Shown here: positions 15,871 to 24,955 of the stretch, piece by piece
Layout of the letters: every line of letters starts with the position of its first letter
Position numbering within the stretch: the stretch's first letter is position 1
Source: JASHPR01 sp963833885
GTDB lineage: Bacteria > Actinomycetota > Actinomycetes > Streptosporangiales > Streptosporangiaceae
DNA length: 64,000 nucleotides
Reading direction: 5' to 3'
NCBI GenBank assembly: GCA_963833885.1
Contig: CAWHZU010000034.1
Location: 62,001 to 126,000, forward strand
Program-made: the position numbers and the translations under genes
Notes under the pieces: generated by a model
Databases searched by the model: none
What the model was told of the DNA's origin: nothing
The model's input: the letters and a program-made list of their open reading frames with translations, nothing else

Positions 15871-17170
15871 TTACGGCACAAAGTAACGGTCGAGCAGGCC
15901 GTTGCGGAACTTGCCGGCCGGGTCGTAGTAGCGCATCAGCTGCCGGAAGTCGTCGAGCCGCGGGTACAGCCCGGGCATGGCCTCTGGCCCGGTGCGGAAC
16001 AGCTTCCCCCAGTGCGGCCTGGCATGCATCGGCGCCAGGCGCTCTTCGATCTGGCCAAGGACCGGCTTGACCGCGGCCCAGTCCTTGATCCAGGTGAAGT
16101 GGAACGCGACCGAGTCCCGCTGGTAGCTCGGGCTCAGCCACAACTCGTCAGCGGCGATCGTGCGGATCTCGCAGATCCGCAGCACCGTGGCGATCAGGCC
16201 GGCGATCGGCCGCAGGGCCTGCAGCCCCTCGACCGCCGATCCGCGGGGCAGCAGGTACTCGGACTGCAGCTCGTCACCGGAGCCCGGGGCGAGCTCCGGC
16301 CGGAAGTGGGGCAGCCGCTCGTGCCAGGGCCCCGGCACGCCCAGCTGCTCGGTGCACTGTGCCGGGTCCATCCCGGGCACCGGATTCCGTGGGCCGTCAG
16401 CCAGGCGCCCGCCCATCCACCGAGGCTCGGGCGCCCACGAGTCCGTGACGTCCGTCCGGCGCTTCAGCCAGGCCTGGCGGAAGCAGCGGGCCGCGCCAGT
16501 CGGTGAACAGGCTCACGCTGTACGCGCTGCCGGCGATCTCGTCAAAGTGCTCGGTCACCTGCTCCAGGGGCAGGTCATCGTAGACGTACTGACGGACCTC
16601 GAACGCGGGAAGCGTGTCCAGCGTCATCCGGGTGACGATGCCGAGAGCGCCGAGACCGACCACGACGCCGGGAAACCGGTCCGGGTCGCCGTCGCGGCTC
16701 ACGGTCACCAGGTCGCCGTCGGCGGTGACCATCGTGGCGGCGGACACCGCGGTCGCGAGGTTGCCGTTGTGTTCGCCGGAGCCGTGTGTGCCGGTGGCGC
16801 AGGCGCCGGCCACCGAGATGTGCGGCAGCGACGCCAGATTGTGCAGGGCCCGGCCCGCAGCGTTCAGCTCCGCGGCCAGCTCGCCGTAGGCCAGGCCGGC
16901 GCCGACGGTGACGGACGCGTTCGCGGTGTCGACGTCGATCACCCGGGGCAGGCCGGCCAGGGAAACGAGATCACCGGGCGTATCGGCGAGCGTGTTGAAC
17001 GAATGGCCGGTGCCGAGCGCCCGGACCTGACGGCCGCTGGCCACCAGGTGCTGCAGCTCGGGTACTGACGAAGGCCGGTGAAACCGCCTGGCGCCGAACG
17101 CGACGTTGCCCGCCCAGTTCGTTCGCCGCGCGCCGCGATCACGAGTGTCCGGCTGTCCGGTCTCCTGCAT
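15871..17170 (-). pseudogene. aldO: FAD-dependent alditol (xylitol/sorbitol) oxidase, frameshifted
   Basis: Two adjoining reading frames together give a full-length alditol oxidase (about 430 codons) of the VAO/D-arabinono-lactone-oxidase family, which oxidises sugar alcohols to aldoses and makes hydrogen peroxide. The 5' frame (17170 to about 16490) holds the FAD-binding region (LGTGHSFNTLADTPGD, SLPHISVAGACATGTHGSG). The 3' frame resumes with RQAWLKRRTD and continues through NPVPGMDPAQCTEQLGVPGP to HARPHWGKLF and the C-terminal DPAGKF. As I recall Streptomyces AldO, FTDWR..FRQVWLKRR is continuous, so one extra base near 16476-16490 explains the break. It is either a sequencing error or an inactivating mutation. 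The start is only 14 bp from the divergent kinase start. Confidence 0.8.
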
Positions 17171-17184
17171 GCCACGATGGTGTC

Positions 17185-18846
17185 ATGGCCAACGTTGCCC
17201 CGCTGCTGCCCGGCGACCCCCAGTGGCTGGGGGTTTACCGGCTGATCGGCCGGCTAGGCGAGGGCGGCCAGGGAACGGTCTATCTCGCCCAGCCACCGTC
17301 CGGCCAGCCGGTCGCGGTCAAGCTGCTGCGCGCCGAGTGGACCAGGGATCCGGTGGCCCGTGCGCGCTTCGCCCGCGAGGTCGCCGCGGTCGGAAAGGTC
17401 GCCCCGTTCTGCACGGCCCGCATCCTTGACGCCCGTGTCGAGGGCGACCAGCCGTTCGTAGTCAGCGAGTTCATCGACGGGCCGTCCCTGCAGGCGGTGG
17501 TCGCGAGGCACGGGCCGCTGTCCGGGTCGGCCCTTGACCGGCTCGCGGTCGCCACCGCCACCGCGCTGTCAGCGATTCACCAGGCGGGCGTGATCCACCG
17601 CGACCTCAAGCCGGGCAACGTGCTGCTCGGCCCGGACGGCGTGCGCGTCATTGACTTCGGCATCGCCCGCTCGGCGGACGCGTCGGCGACGCTCACCAGC
17701 CAGCTGTTCGGCACGCCCGGGTACATGGCACCCGAGGTGGTGCGCGGCGAGCCGGCCGGCCCGGCGGCCGACGTGTTCGCCTGGGCCGCGACGATCACCT
17801 TTGCCGCGACCGGGAACCCGCCGTTTCACGGGCCGAACATGGCCGCGACCATCTACCAGCTCACCAACGGCGAGCCGGACCTGGGCGTGCTTTCCGGGCA
17901 TCTGCGCGGCATCGTTGCGGAGTGCGTGGCGAAGGACCCCGCCGCCCGCCCGACAGCGGTCGACCTGCTCATGCGGCTGATGCAGTACTCACAGCACGAC
18001 GACGTCGCCACGCAGCCGCCCGTGTTCTTGCAGGCACCGCTGCAGACGGCTCCAATGACCGACCAGTACGCGCAGGAGCCCGACACATACGGGCAGGGGC
18101 CCGACCCGTACGCGCCGTGGCCCGGACCATACGCGGAGGGGCCCGGACCGTACGCTCAGGGGCCCGGACCGTACGCTCAGGGGCCCGGGCCCTACGCGGA
18201 GGGGCCCGGCCAGTACGCGCCGTGGCCCGGACCGTATGGGCAGGCGCCCGGCCCGTATCCACACGTCCCGGCCACCGAGGCGATGCCCGCGCCGCGCGAC
18301 GACCGGCGGGGGCGCGCGGTCGCCGGATGGGCCGCGGCGATCGCAGGGCTGGTGGTGCTCTGCGTTCTGGGCGGTCTGCTTGTGCAGCGACTGATCGCTG
18401 GCCCGTCACCGGACGCCACACCTCCGGGGCATCCGTCGGGCACGGCCGGCACGGCGAGGCACGGCCGCTCGCCGTCGGTCTCGGCACAGACCCCGGCGGA
18501 CGCGATCCCGGCCCGGTTCGCCGGGACCTGGAGCGGTGAGGCCCGGCAGAAAAAAGGCGTGATCACGCAGTGGCCGGCGACCCTGGTGCTGCCGGAGGGC
18601 GCCACCAGGGGCACGTTCTCGATCCCCACGATCCCCTGCTCAGCGACGGTTACGGTCACGCAAGTGACCAAGGTGAGGATCCTGCTGAGCGAGAAGGTCA
18701 ACTCGAACCCGTCGGGCAACTGCGCCGCCTCCGGGGTCATCAGCATCAGCCTGGCCGGCGCCGAAGCGGGAACGGCCAGGATGTTCTGGCGGGACGCCAC
18801 CGATCACGGCAACATCGCGACCGGCACCCTCATCCGGGGCGGTTGA
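17185..18846 (+). CDS. membrane Ser/Thr protein kinase (PknB-type) with Pro-Gly-Tyr repeat linker
   Basis: A 553-residue receptor-like kinase. The N-terminal kinase domain (about residues 1-270) has the glycine loop GEGGQGTVY, VAVK lysine, HRDLKPGN catalytic loop, DFG and APE motifs, so it should be active. Residues about 295-360 are a low-complexity linker of PGPYAxG heptads. A single transmembrane segment (AVAGWAAAIAGLVVLCVLGG) follows, then an extracellular C-terminal domain of about 150 residues with two or three cysteines (PCSATV, GNCAA). No PASTA repeats are seen, so the signal sensed differs from classical PknB. Its start is 14 bp from that of the divergent alditol oxidase. Confidence 0.9.
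   Translation: MANVAPLLPGDPQWLGVYRLIGRLGEGGQGTVYLAQPPSGQPVAVKLLRAEWTRDPVARARFAREVAAVGKVAPFCTARILDARVEGDQPFVVSEFIDGPSLQAVVARHGPLSGSALDRLAVATATALSAIHQAGVIHRDLKPGNVLLGPDGVRVIDFGIARSADASATLTSQLFGTPGYMAPEVVRGEPAGPAADVFAWAATITFAATGNPPFHGPNMAATIYQLTNGEPDLGVLSGHLRGIVAECVAKDPAARPTAVDLLMRLMQYSQHDDVATQPPVFLQAPLQTAPMTDQYAQEPDTYGQGPDPYAPWPGPYAEGPGPYAQGPGPYAQGPGPYAEGPGQYAPWPGPYGQAPGPYPHVPATEAMPAPRDDRRGRAVAGWAAAIAGLVVLCVLGGLLVQRLIAGPSPDATPPGHPSGTAGTARHGRSPSVSAQTPADAIPARFAGTWSGEARQKKGVITQWPATLVLPEGATRGTFSIPTIPCSATVTVTQVTKVRILLSEKVNSNPSGNCAASGVISISLAGAEAGTARMFWRDATDHGNIATGTLIRGG
18067..18258. repeat. in-frame 21-bp tandem repeats in the kinase linker
   Basis: Tandem units encode heptapeptides such as PGPYAQG, PGPYAEG and PWPGPYG. 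Two central units are identical at DNA level. The array probably changes length by slippage and forms a flexible linker between kinase domain and membrane. Confidence 0.8.
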
Positions 18847-18918
18847 CGGCAGCACGCCGCGAGCGAATCGGGCCCGGCTGGGTGCATCACGTCGGGCCGC
18901 ACCGGGTAGGCAGGCAAT

Positions 18919-20193
18919 ATGGCCAGATTGTGGCGGAAGATGCGGCGTCCACCGCCCACCGGACCGCGGGTCATCGTCGTCGGGATGGGCTTTGCCGGGC
19001 TGGCGACGGTGCGCGGGCTGAGCCAGGCGCGGATGCGGGTCACGCTCGTCGACCGCAACATCTACAGCACCTTCCAGCCGCTGCTCTACCAGGTGGCGAC
19101 CGGGGGCCTGAACCCGAGCGACGTCGCGTACCCGCTCCGCGGGTTCGCGCACAAGTACGGCGCCCGCTTCCTGCACGGCGAGCTCGCCGGGATCGACGCG
19201 GCCGCCCAGTCGGTCACCCTGGCCAGCGGCGAGAAGCTCTCGTACGACTACCTGGTCCTGGGCACCGGCGTGGCGGCGGCGTACTACGGGGTCACCGGGG
19301 CGGACAAGCACAGCTACGCGCTGTACACACGCCACGACGCGATCGCACTGCGGGACACGATCATGGCCGGCCTGGAGCAGCTCAGCGGCGGCGGCCGGGG
19401 GGATGAGGCGTCGATCACGGTCGTGGGCGGCGGCGCGACCGGCGTCGAGCTGGCCGGGACCCTGGCCGAGCTGCGCAACATCGCGCTGGCGACCGCGTTC
19501 CCGGACATCGACCGCTCCCGGGTGCACATCAAGCTGGTCGAGCAGGCCCCGGCGCTGCTGACGCCGTACGTTCCCGCGCTGCGCCAGTACGCCCGCCGGC
19601 AGCTGCTCGCCCGGGGGATCGAGGTCCGGCTCAACGCCACGATCAGCGAGATCACCAATGACCAGGTCGTGCTGTCCGACGGCGAGCGGCTGCACAGCGA
19701 CGTGACCGTGTGGGCCGCAGGCATAACCGGGCCCGAGCAGGTGAAGAACTGGGGCCTGCCGCAGGGGCGCGGCGGCCGCATCGAGGTTGGGCCGGACCTG
19801 CGGGTGCACGGGCACGATCGCATCTTCGCCATCGGTGACATCGCGCTGACCGATGACCAGCCGCTGCCGCAGCTGGCCCAGCCCGCGCTGCAGATGGGCC
19901 GGTTCGCCGCCCGGCAGATCGCGCGGCTGGAAGCCGGGCAGCCGGCGCAGCGGTTCGAGTACCACGACAAGGGGATCATGGCCACGATCGGGCGCCGCTC
20001 AGCGGTCGTGCAGCTGCCCTACCACGTGCGCGTCCGCGGCACGCTGGCCTGGTTCGCCTGGCTCGGCCTGCACCTGATTACCCTGCTCGGCCACCGGAAC
20101 CGGCTCACGGCGCTGATCAACCTCTCGTACCGGTACCTGAGCTGGGGACACGGCGGTTCGGTGATCGTCGACGGCGACCCGCCCGCGCTGTGA
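18919..20193 (+). CDS. ndh: type II NADH dehydrogenase (NDH-2-like FAD oxidoreductase)
   Basis: A 424-residue membrane-associated flavoprotein that should pass electrons from NADH to quinone without pumping protons. Two dinucleotide-binding motifs are present: VIVVGMGFAGLATVRGL (FAD) and TVVGGGATGVELAG (NADH). STFQPLLYQVATGGL and the late FAIGDIALTDD (FAD ribityl contact) are family signatures, and the C-terminus has a hydrophobic amphipathic region (LAWFAWLGLHLITLLG) suited to membrane binding. It stands alone, 72 bp after the kinase gene. Confidence 0.9.
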   Translation: MARLWRKMRRPPPTGPRVIVVGMGFAGLATVRGLSQARMRVTLVDRNIYSTFQPLLYQVATGGLNPSDVAYPLRGFAHKYGARFLHGELAGIDAAAQSVTLASGEKLSYDYLVLGTGVAAAYYGVTGADKHSYALYTRHDAIALRDTIMAGLEQLSGGGRGDEASITVVGGGATGVELAGTLAELRNIALATAFPDIDRSRVHIKLVEQAPALLTPYVPALRQYARRQLLARGIEVRLNATISEITNDQVVLSDGERLHSDVTVWAAGITGPEQVKNWGLPQGRGGRIEVGPDLRVHGHDRIFAIGDIALTDDQPLPQLAQPALQMGRFAARQIARLEAGQPAQRFEYHDKGIMATIGRRSAVVQLPYHVRVRGTLAWFAWLGLHLITLLGHRNRLTALINLSYRYLSWGHGGSVIVDGDPPAL

Positions 20194-20313
20194 TCCATTA
20201 CCGGCGATCTGCGAATGCGGAAGACAAAGGCTAGCGGCCCCGCCGAAGCAGGCATTATGGTCCATATGTTCGCCTGACCGCCGCAGGAGGCCCTCAGCCG
20301 AAGGCAGGCGCCG

Positions 20314-20400
20314 ATGTCTCACTTCACCGGGGTGCGAACCACGCTCCGCGACGCGCGGACCCTGTGCATCCGCCGTGCGCACGCCGCAGCGGTGGGCTGA
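20314..20400 (+). pseudogene. remnant of a DUF1257 (Ycf35-like) gene start
   Basis: A 28-codon frame begins MSHFTGVRTTLRDARTL and stops at a TGA at 20398. DUF1257 proteins start with MSHFT.(I/V)(K/R)T.(I/L)RD, so this looks like the first 17 codons of such a gene joined to unrelated sequence. A GGCAGG element precedes the ATG. It stops four bases before the ATG of the next gene. A genuine 28-residue peptide cannot be excluded. Confidence 0.45.
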
Positions 20401-20403
20401 CCG

Positions 20404-21917
20404 ATGGCCAGGTCGGACCTCGAGCGGTGCGCCGAGCTTACCCAGACAGCCGCGGGGATGCAGCAGCGTGGGCGCCTTGACCCGGCGCTCATCTTCTATA
20501 ACGAAGCGCTCGACATCGCCGAGCGGCTGGCCCGCGCCGACCCGGCAGACGACCGTCCGATCCGGCAGCGGGGGAGCATCCTCTACCAGTTAGGGTCCCT
20601 GCACATCGACGCGGACCGGTGGAACGTGGCCGTGACCGTGCTGGAGGACGCCGAGAAGACCTGGCGTGAGCTGGCCGGGCGCGGTGCGGCCGGCGTCGAG
20701 CCGCTGATCGCGGACGTGAAGGCCCGCCGGGCCCGGGCCAGGATGCTCGGCGGGCGGGGAGCTTCCGCGGTCCTGGAGGTCGACGAGGCGGTCTCGTACC
20801 ACCGCGGCCTGCCCGCGAGCCAGCAGACCGCGGCGCGATCTCTCGATTTTGCCCGCATCCTCACCTCTAATGCCGTGATCCTGGACCGGTTCGGCGATCC
20901 CGACCTCGCCGTGGCCTCGGCCGACCGCGCGATCCGGCTGTTCACGTCCCTGGCCGACGCCATCAACGCAGCGCCCGACCTCGACTTCCAGTTCGAGGAT
21001 CTCCTGGCCGTCGCGGACATCGCGGCGCGGATCCACTCGGCGTCCGGGCGGCTTGACCGGGCACTCGAGGCCGACGACCTCACCGTCCACGCGGCGCGCG
21101 CTCTGGCGACGGCCAGCGGCTCGGCTGGCGATGCCACGGCCCTGGCCGTCAGGCTCACCCGCAAGGGGCTGCACCTCAGGGCCGTCGGCCGGCCGGAACG
21201 GCGGGAGGAGGCCACCGCCTGCGTGACCGAGGGCAGTGCCCTGGACGCGGCGGCCGCGCTGCAGGCCACGGCGGAATGGGAACAGGCCAGGAACGAGGGG
21301 CCGCCGCTTACCCTGGCCATGGCCCTGGAGGACGCCGAGCTCACCCTGGGCCGGGGGAGCGTGCGGTCGGAACTGCTCGATGCCGTCACCGCCCCGGCTA
21401 AGGGATACGACGGCTTGAGCCCGTCGGGCCGGTGCTCCGAGGAGGCCGCGCGGATGCACGCCGACGAGCTGAGCGGCATCGCCGTCGACCTGCTGCCCAA
21501 GTCGCCGGTCTCAGGGCTGCGCATCGGGCTCGAGGCGCACTACCTGTTTGCCGTCGGCACCCGGCACGATGCCCCGGTCGTGCGGCACGAGTTCGATTCG
21601 TCGGGTATCCCGTGGGCGCGGCTGCTGCTGGGCTGCTGCGATGTGCTTGACGGCATGAAGGAGGGATGGGCGCTGCCGCTCGCCCTCGACCTGGCGTCGT
21701 GGAACTTCGGGGTGATCGTCCAGCTGCAGCCGTTCGTGATGAACGTGCAGCGCTACCTGAAGACCGGCAAGCCGCTCCCCGGGAACCTCGACACCAGCGT
21801 GGTCGAGTTGGTCCGCGACTGCCTGGCCCTGCACGCCGCCTGCACCTGCGCAACGGCGATGACGAAGCCGCGCAGCAGATCAGGCAGGTCGCCAAGCTAC
21901 TCGGCAGCGAGATCTAG
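20404..21917 (+). pseudogene. TPR-like helical protein of unknown function, frameshifted near the 3' end
   Basis: About 500 codons of an all-helical, Ala/Leu/Arg-rich protein without signal or membrane segments. The N-terminus (AAGMQQRGRLDPALIFYNEALDIAERL, split over two helices) and YQLGSLHIDADRWNVAVTVLEDAEKTW look like TPR units; further units are degenerate. The main frame turns into an Arg/Pro/Ser-rich tail after about 21835, while the frame one base away gives a normal helical end (LHLRNGDDEAAQQIRQVAKL) and a stop at 21917. A missing base in GCACGCCGCC (21831-21840) would explain this. Function unknown; adjacent to a DUF1257 remnant. Confidence 0.6.
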
Positions 21918-22054
21918 CCGCGCTTGCGGCCGACACCGGCCCAGGCCATGGTCGGGGCCATGGCCTCCTCCACGCTGTCCGGCCGCCACTCCGGCGCGGG
22001 CACCACGCCGGGTTCCACCAGTTCCAGGCCGTCGAAGAACCAGGTGCCCGCCAT
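21914..22054 (-). pseudogene. 3' remnant of an actinobacterial SAM-dependent methyltransferase (Methyltransf_19/DUF574 type)
   Basis: A 46-codon frame contains FFDGLELVEPGVVPAPEWRP and ends AWAGVGRKRG. This matches the C-terminal end of the abundant actinobacterial methyltransferase family, which closes with FF.G.(D/E)LV.PG(V/I)V....WRP....AGVGRK. The rest of the gene is absent; upstream in frame a stop appears within about 13 codons. The stop codon overlaps the end of the TPR-like gene. Confidence 0.6.
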
Positions 22055-22119
22055 CGTAGGTAACCCGTTGACCCTCGGCTGCGCGTCTTAATGGCGCGCA
22101 CCGCAGGAGGGGTTCCTTC

Positions 22120-22530
22120 ATGGGCATTGCCCGCCGGGCTGTCCGGAGGTCTGCACGCCGCGTCAGACGCCGATCTGTCCGCGGCGCAACGCGTCCTGTC
22201 AGGTACCTGGTCACGCCGCGGCCGGTCAGACAGGCCGCCCACACGGTGCACTATCCGATCGAGGCTGCGCTCCGCCCTCGCCGCCGCAGCCACGGCGGGT
22301 GGCTCCTGCTCGGCGGGACCGGTGCCGGGCTCCTCATGCTGGCAGTGATGCCCTGGTACTGGCCGGTGATGTTCTGGCTGGCACTCTGCATCCTGGCCCT
22401 GGTGTCCAGCGTCGTCAGTCGACCACGCCTTCTGACACTCGCTGAACATGTCAGCTGGCTTCCTTCACCAGCGCGGCGTACCGGTCCAGGTACAGCGGCC
22501 AGCCCTGCGGCCCGTCCACGCCCTCAGTAA
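22120..22530 (+). CDS. small membrane protein of unknown function
   Basis: A 136-residue frame with an Arg-rich N-terminus and a hydrophobic hairpin (WLLLGGTGAGLLMLAVMPWY, then WPVMFWLALCILALVSSVV), predicting two membrane helices. AGGAGGGG lies seven to eight bases before the ATG at 22120, which supports translation. The final 80 bases overlap the convergent SRPBCC gene and the encoded tail is Arg/Pro-rich, so the true end may differ. No family recognised. Confidence 0.5.
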   Translation: MGIARRAVRRSARRVRRRSVRGATRPVRYLVTPRPVRQAAHTVHYPIEAALRPRRRSHGGWLLLGGTGAGLLMLAVMPWYWPVMFWLALCILALVSSVVSRPRLLTLAEHVSWLPSPARRTGPGTAASPAARPRPQ

Positions 22531-22933
22531 TCGCTTCCCATCCCGGGCCGTGCCGGTCGAGGTGACGGTGCTCCAGTTCCACCCGCGTGCGAGTGGGTGA
22601 CTCGGCATAGAACCGCACCTCGACCTCACTGGTCTGGGCCTGGTCCGTCTCGACCGTCCACCGGGGGCTGATGTCCCAGCTGAACACCACCCGGTCTGGA
22701 GGGTCGAAGGCCAGGATCCGCGCCCACCGGCACTCGCTGCCATCCGCTGCCCGGTCCACGATGTTGCCGCCGACTCGGGGCTCGAACACCGTCTCGGCGA
22801 TCGGCGTCCCGAGCATGTTGTGCTCCGGCGGCTTGAAGTCCCCGAACCGGTCGGTGAACACCGTGAAAGCACGCTCGATCGGCGCGTCAACGACGATGTG
22901 CTTGCGGACTGTCGGTGCGTCGGCCTGAGCCAT
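22451..22933 (-). CDS. SRPBCC/AHSA1-family protein
   Basis: A 160-residue START-like fold protein (activator of Hsp90 ATPase homologue family). The opening RKHIVVDAPIERAFTVFTDRFGDFKPP, the strand VFEPRVGGNI, EVEVRFYAES and the C-terminal GWPLYLDRYAAL are typical. Such proteins bind hydrophobic ligands and are frequently paired with an ArsR regulator. Here the start overlaps the ArsR stop (ATGA), confirming the classical ArsR-SRPBCC operon. ATG at 22933 has a GGGAGG site. Confidence 0.87.
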   Translation of the reverse strand: MAQADAPTVRKHIVVDAPIERAFTVFTDRFGDFKPPEHNMLGTPIAETVFEPRVGGNIVDRAADGSECRWARILAFDPPDRVVFSWDISPRWTVETDQAQTSEVEVRFYAESPTRTRVELEHRHLDRHGPGWEAITEGVDGPQGWPLYLDRYAALVKEAS

Positions 22934-23262
22934 CACGCCTCCCTGGTATCTGTGTCGGGCGCCTGCGCGGCCTCGGCGTACCCGGCCAGCGCCCGCTGCC
23001 AATACGTGTCGAGCTGATCTCGCAGCGCCGCCAGGGCGACCGGGTTGAGCCGGTAGATCCGGCGCGTCCCCTCGGCCACGTCCTGCACCAGCCCGGCGTC
23101 CTTGAGGATCTTCAGATGCTGCGACACCGCAGACCGGCTCACCGGCAGCCCAGCCGCCAGTTTCCCCACCGCCTGAGGCCCCTCAGCCAGGCGGGCCACG
23201 ATGGCCAGGCGCGTGCCGTCGGCCAGCGCACCCCACCGGTCAGCATCTCGGTTAGCATCCAC
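22933..23262 (-). CDS. ArsR/SmtB-family winged-helix regulator
   Basis: A 109-residue regulator. The start helix WGALADGTRLAIVARLAEGP, recognition helix SRSAVSQHLKILKDAGLV and wing EGTRRIYRLNP are standard. It lacks the CxC metal site of metal-sensing members, so it probably senses something other than metal or acts constitutively. Translationally coupled to the SRPBCC gene. The start region contains a CTAACCG(T)TTAG-like palindrome at about 23262-23285 that could be its own operator. Confidence 0.88.
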   Translation of the reverse strand: MDANRDADRWGALADGTRLAIVARLAEGPQAVGKLAAGLPVSRSAVSQHLKILKDAGLVQDVAEGTRRIYRLNPVALAALRDQLDTYWQRALAGYAEAAQAPDTDTREA

Positions 23263-23296
23263 TAACCGTTAGAATTCTCTAACCGATGCCGTCCTG

Positions 23297-24955
23297 TCAA
23301 GCCGAATAGAGCTTGGCCGCGCGGCGCGCCGCGTAGGCGCCGAGCCCGATGGCCAGCGCGGCTCCCACCACCAGGGCGCGAGTCAGCTCTCCGGCGTGGG
23401 ACGCGGCGAGCGCGCTGGGCAGCAGCACCGCCAGTGGCACTACCGCGAGCAGCGGTCCCAGTACGAGCCAGAACACGACGACAATCGCGGCGCTGTTGCC
23501 CGTGGGGGTCTCGAACCCGCCGAACAGGTCCGGCATGAACCGCGGCCGGAAGACGTTCACCAGCGCGCCGGTCACCAGCACCGGGACGGTCACGGCCAGC
23601 AGGGCGATCAGCCCCGGGTTGCCGGTCGCGGCGGCGACAGCGGCGACCGGCACACCGGCGACGACGAACAGGACCAGGCACGGCACGATCGCGTGCCACC
23701 AGGCCAGCGACTCGAACCGGAACGGCAGGGCCGCCGAGCGGCGGGTGTCCTCGGCGTCCAGCCTGGCTCCCTCGCAGAGCCAGGCGGCGGCCAGGTAGCC
23801 GAGGGCGAGCCCACTGCCGACCGCCACCACGGATACCTGCCCGGCATGGCCGGCCACGGCGATCAGGCCCACGGCCGCCAGCGCCAGCGCGGCCGCGCCA
23901 AGCAGCCGAGCCGGCGCCCTGGCCACCGCGAGCAGGTCACGCCAGGGCAGCACGAACTCGCGACGGTGCGGCGGGCGGAGCCGGAACCAGATCCGGCGCG
24001 GCCCGGCGGCGTCGCCGTAGGCCAGCGCGACGCCGCGGGTATCCATGTTCAGCACGGCCGCGGACATGGCGCCGATCGTGCGCGCCCGGACCCGCAGCGC
24101 GGCGCCGGGGACCCCGGCGGCGGCCCGTTCCGCCCAGAAAAGCGCCATCAGCGCTGCCGCGCCGAGCAGGACCGTGGACAGCTGCCACAGCGGCGCCGAG
24201 CCTCCGGAGAGCGCGATCATGCCCTGCGTCGTCCAGCCCCACGGCCCGGACCAGATCACGACGTCGGCCACCGCCGCCGGCAGCCCGCCGAGCGCGGCCC
24301 ACGCGGCCAGGCCGCCGAGCACCGCGACGAGGGCGGCCACGGCCGGGGTGGCCCGGCGCAGCCAGCGCCAGCTGACCGGGTAGCGCTCGATCAGCCCGGC
24401 CGAGCCGGTGCCGAGGATGAACAGCAGCGCCGTCGACAGCATCGCGGCGCCGGTCAGGCGCAGCACGTGGCCGACGCTGTGGCCGCCGAGCCCGAGGCTG
24501 ACCAGGGCAGCGGCCGGGACGATGCCGACGGCCACTCCTGCCAGGGTGGCGACCGCCGCCGACATCCGGAACCGGGGGCGCAGCAGCCGCCCGCGGTCGA
24601 CCGGAGTGTCCAGCAGCCAGTCCACGGCGGGCTGCTGCAGGGTGACCGGGCCGCGCCAGAGCGCGTCGCGCACCAGCACCAGGAGCAGCAGGAACGCGAG
24701 CGCGGTCAGGCCGTACGGCGCGGCATGCAGCACGTGCGGGGTCTGCGCGCTGGGCAGCGGCGGATGCCGCACGTCGTGGGCCGTAGCAGCGATCCGCGAG
24801 CCGCCGTACAGGGCCACGGTGAGCACGACCAGGTAGATCCAGTACGCGGCGTTGGCCGCCCGCTGCCGCGCCCGGTCCCGGCGCAGCTCCCGCAGCAGCG
24901 AGATCGTCGGGCCGGTGCTGTCGGGTACGGCAATGGCCTCGCGGGTGACCGTCAT
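23297..24955 (-). CDS. ABC exporter membrane subunit (DUF6297-like)
   Basis: A 552-residue protein with about twelve hydrophobic segments and short charged loops, following directly an ABC ATPase gene. The N-terminus (ISLLRELRRDRARQRAANAAYWIYLVVLTVALYGGS) resembles the actinobacterial DUF6297 family of ABC-linked membrane proteins; this naming is from memory and moderate. The ATG at 24955 overlaps the ATPase stop by four bases. The two genes together should form an ABC transporter of unknown cargo. Confidence 0.7.
   Translation of the reverse strand: MTVTREAIAVPDSTGPTISLLRELRRDRARQRAANAAYWIYLVVLTVALYGGSRIAATAHDVRHPPLPSAQTPHVLHAAPYGLTALAFLLLLVLVRDALWRGPVTLQQPAVDWLLDTPVDRGRLLRPRFRMSAAVATLAGVAVGIVPAAALVSLGLGGHSVGHVLRLTGAAMLSTALLFILGTGSAGLIERYPVSWRWLRRATPAVAALVAVLGGLAAWAALGGLPAAVADVVIWSGPWGWTTQGMIALSGGSAPLWQLSTVLLGAAALMALFWAERAAAGVPGAALRVRARTIGAMSAAVLNMDTRGVALAYGDAAGPRRIWFRLRPPHRREFVLPWRDLLAVARAPARLLGAAALALAAVGLIAVAGHAGQVSVVAVGSGLALGYLAAAWLCEGARLDAEDTRRSAALPFRFESLAWWHAIVPCLVLFVVAGVPVAAVAAATGNPGLIALLAVTVPVLVTGALVNVFRPRFMPDLFGGFETPTGNSAAIVVVFWLVLGPLLAVVPLAVLLPSALAASHAGELTRALVVGAALAIGLGAYAARRAAKLYSA

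Noticed and set aside
15853..15880. Another CCTCACA element as a possible SigJ promoter
   Set aside because: The sequence 16 bases downstream is CGGC, not TGTC/CGTC, and it lies at the end of the alditol oxidase gene with no suitable start after it.
18067..18258. Regular repeat array considered as CRISPR
   Set aside because: Units are 21 bp without spacers, in frame in the kinase gene, and encode PGPYAxG heptads; no cas genes are present.
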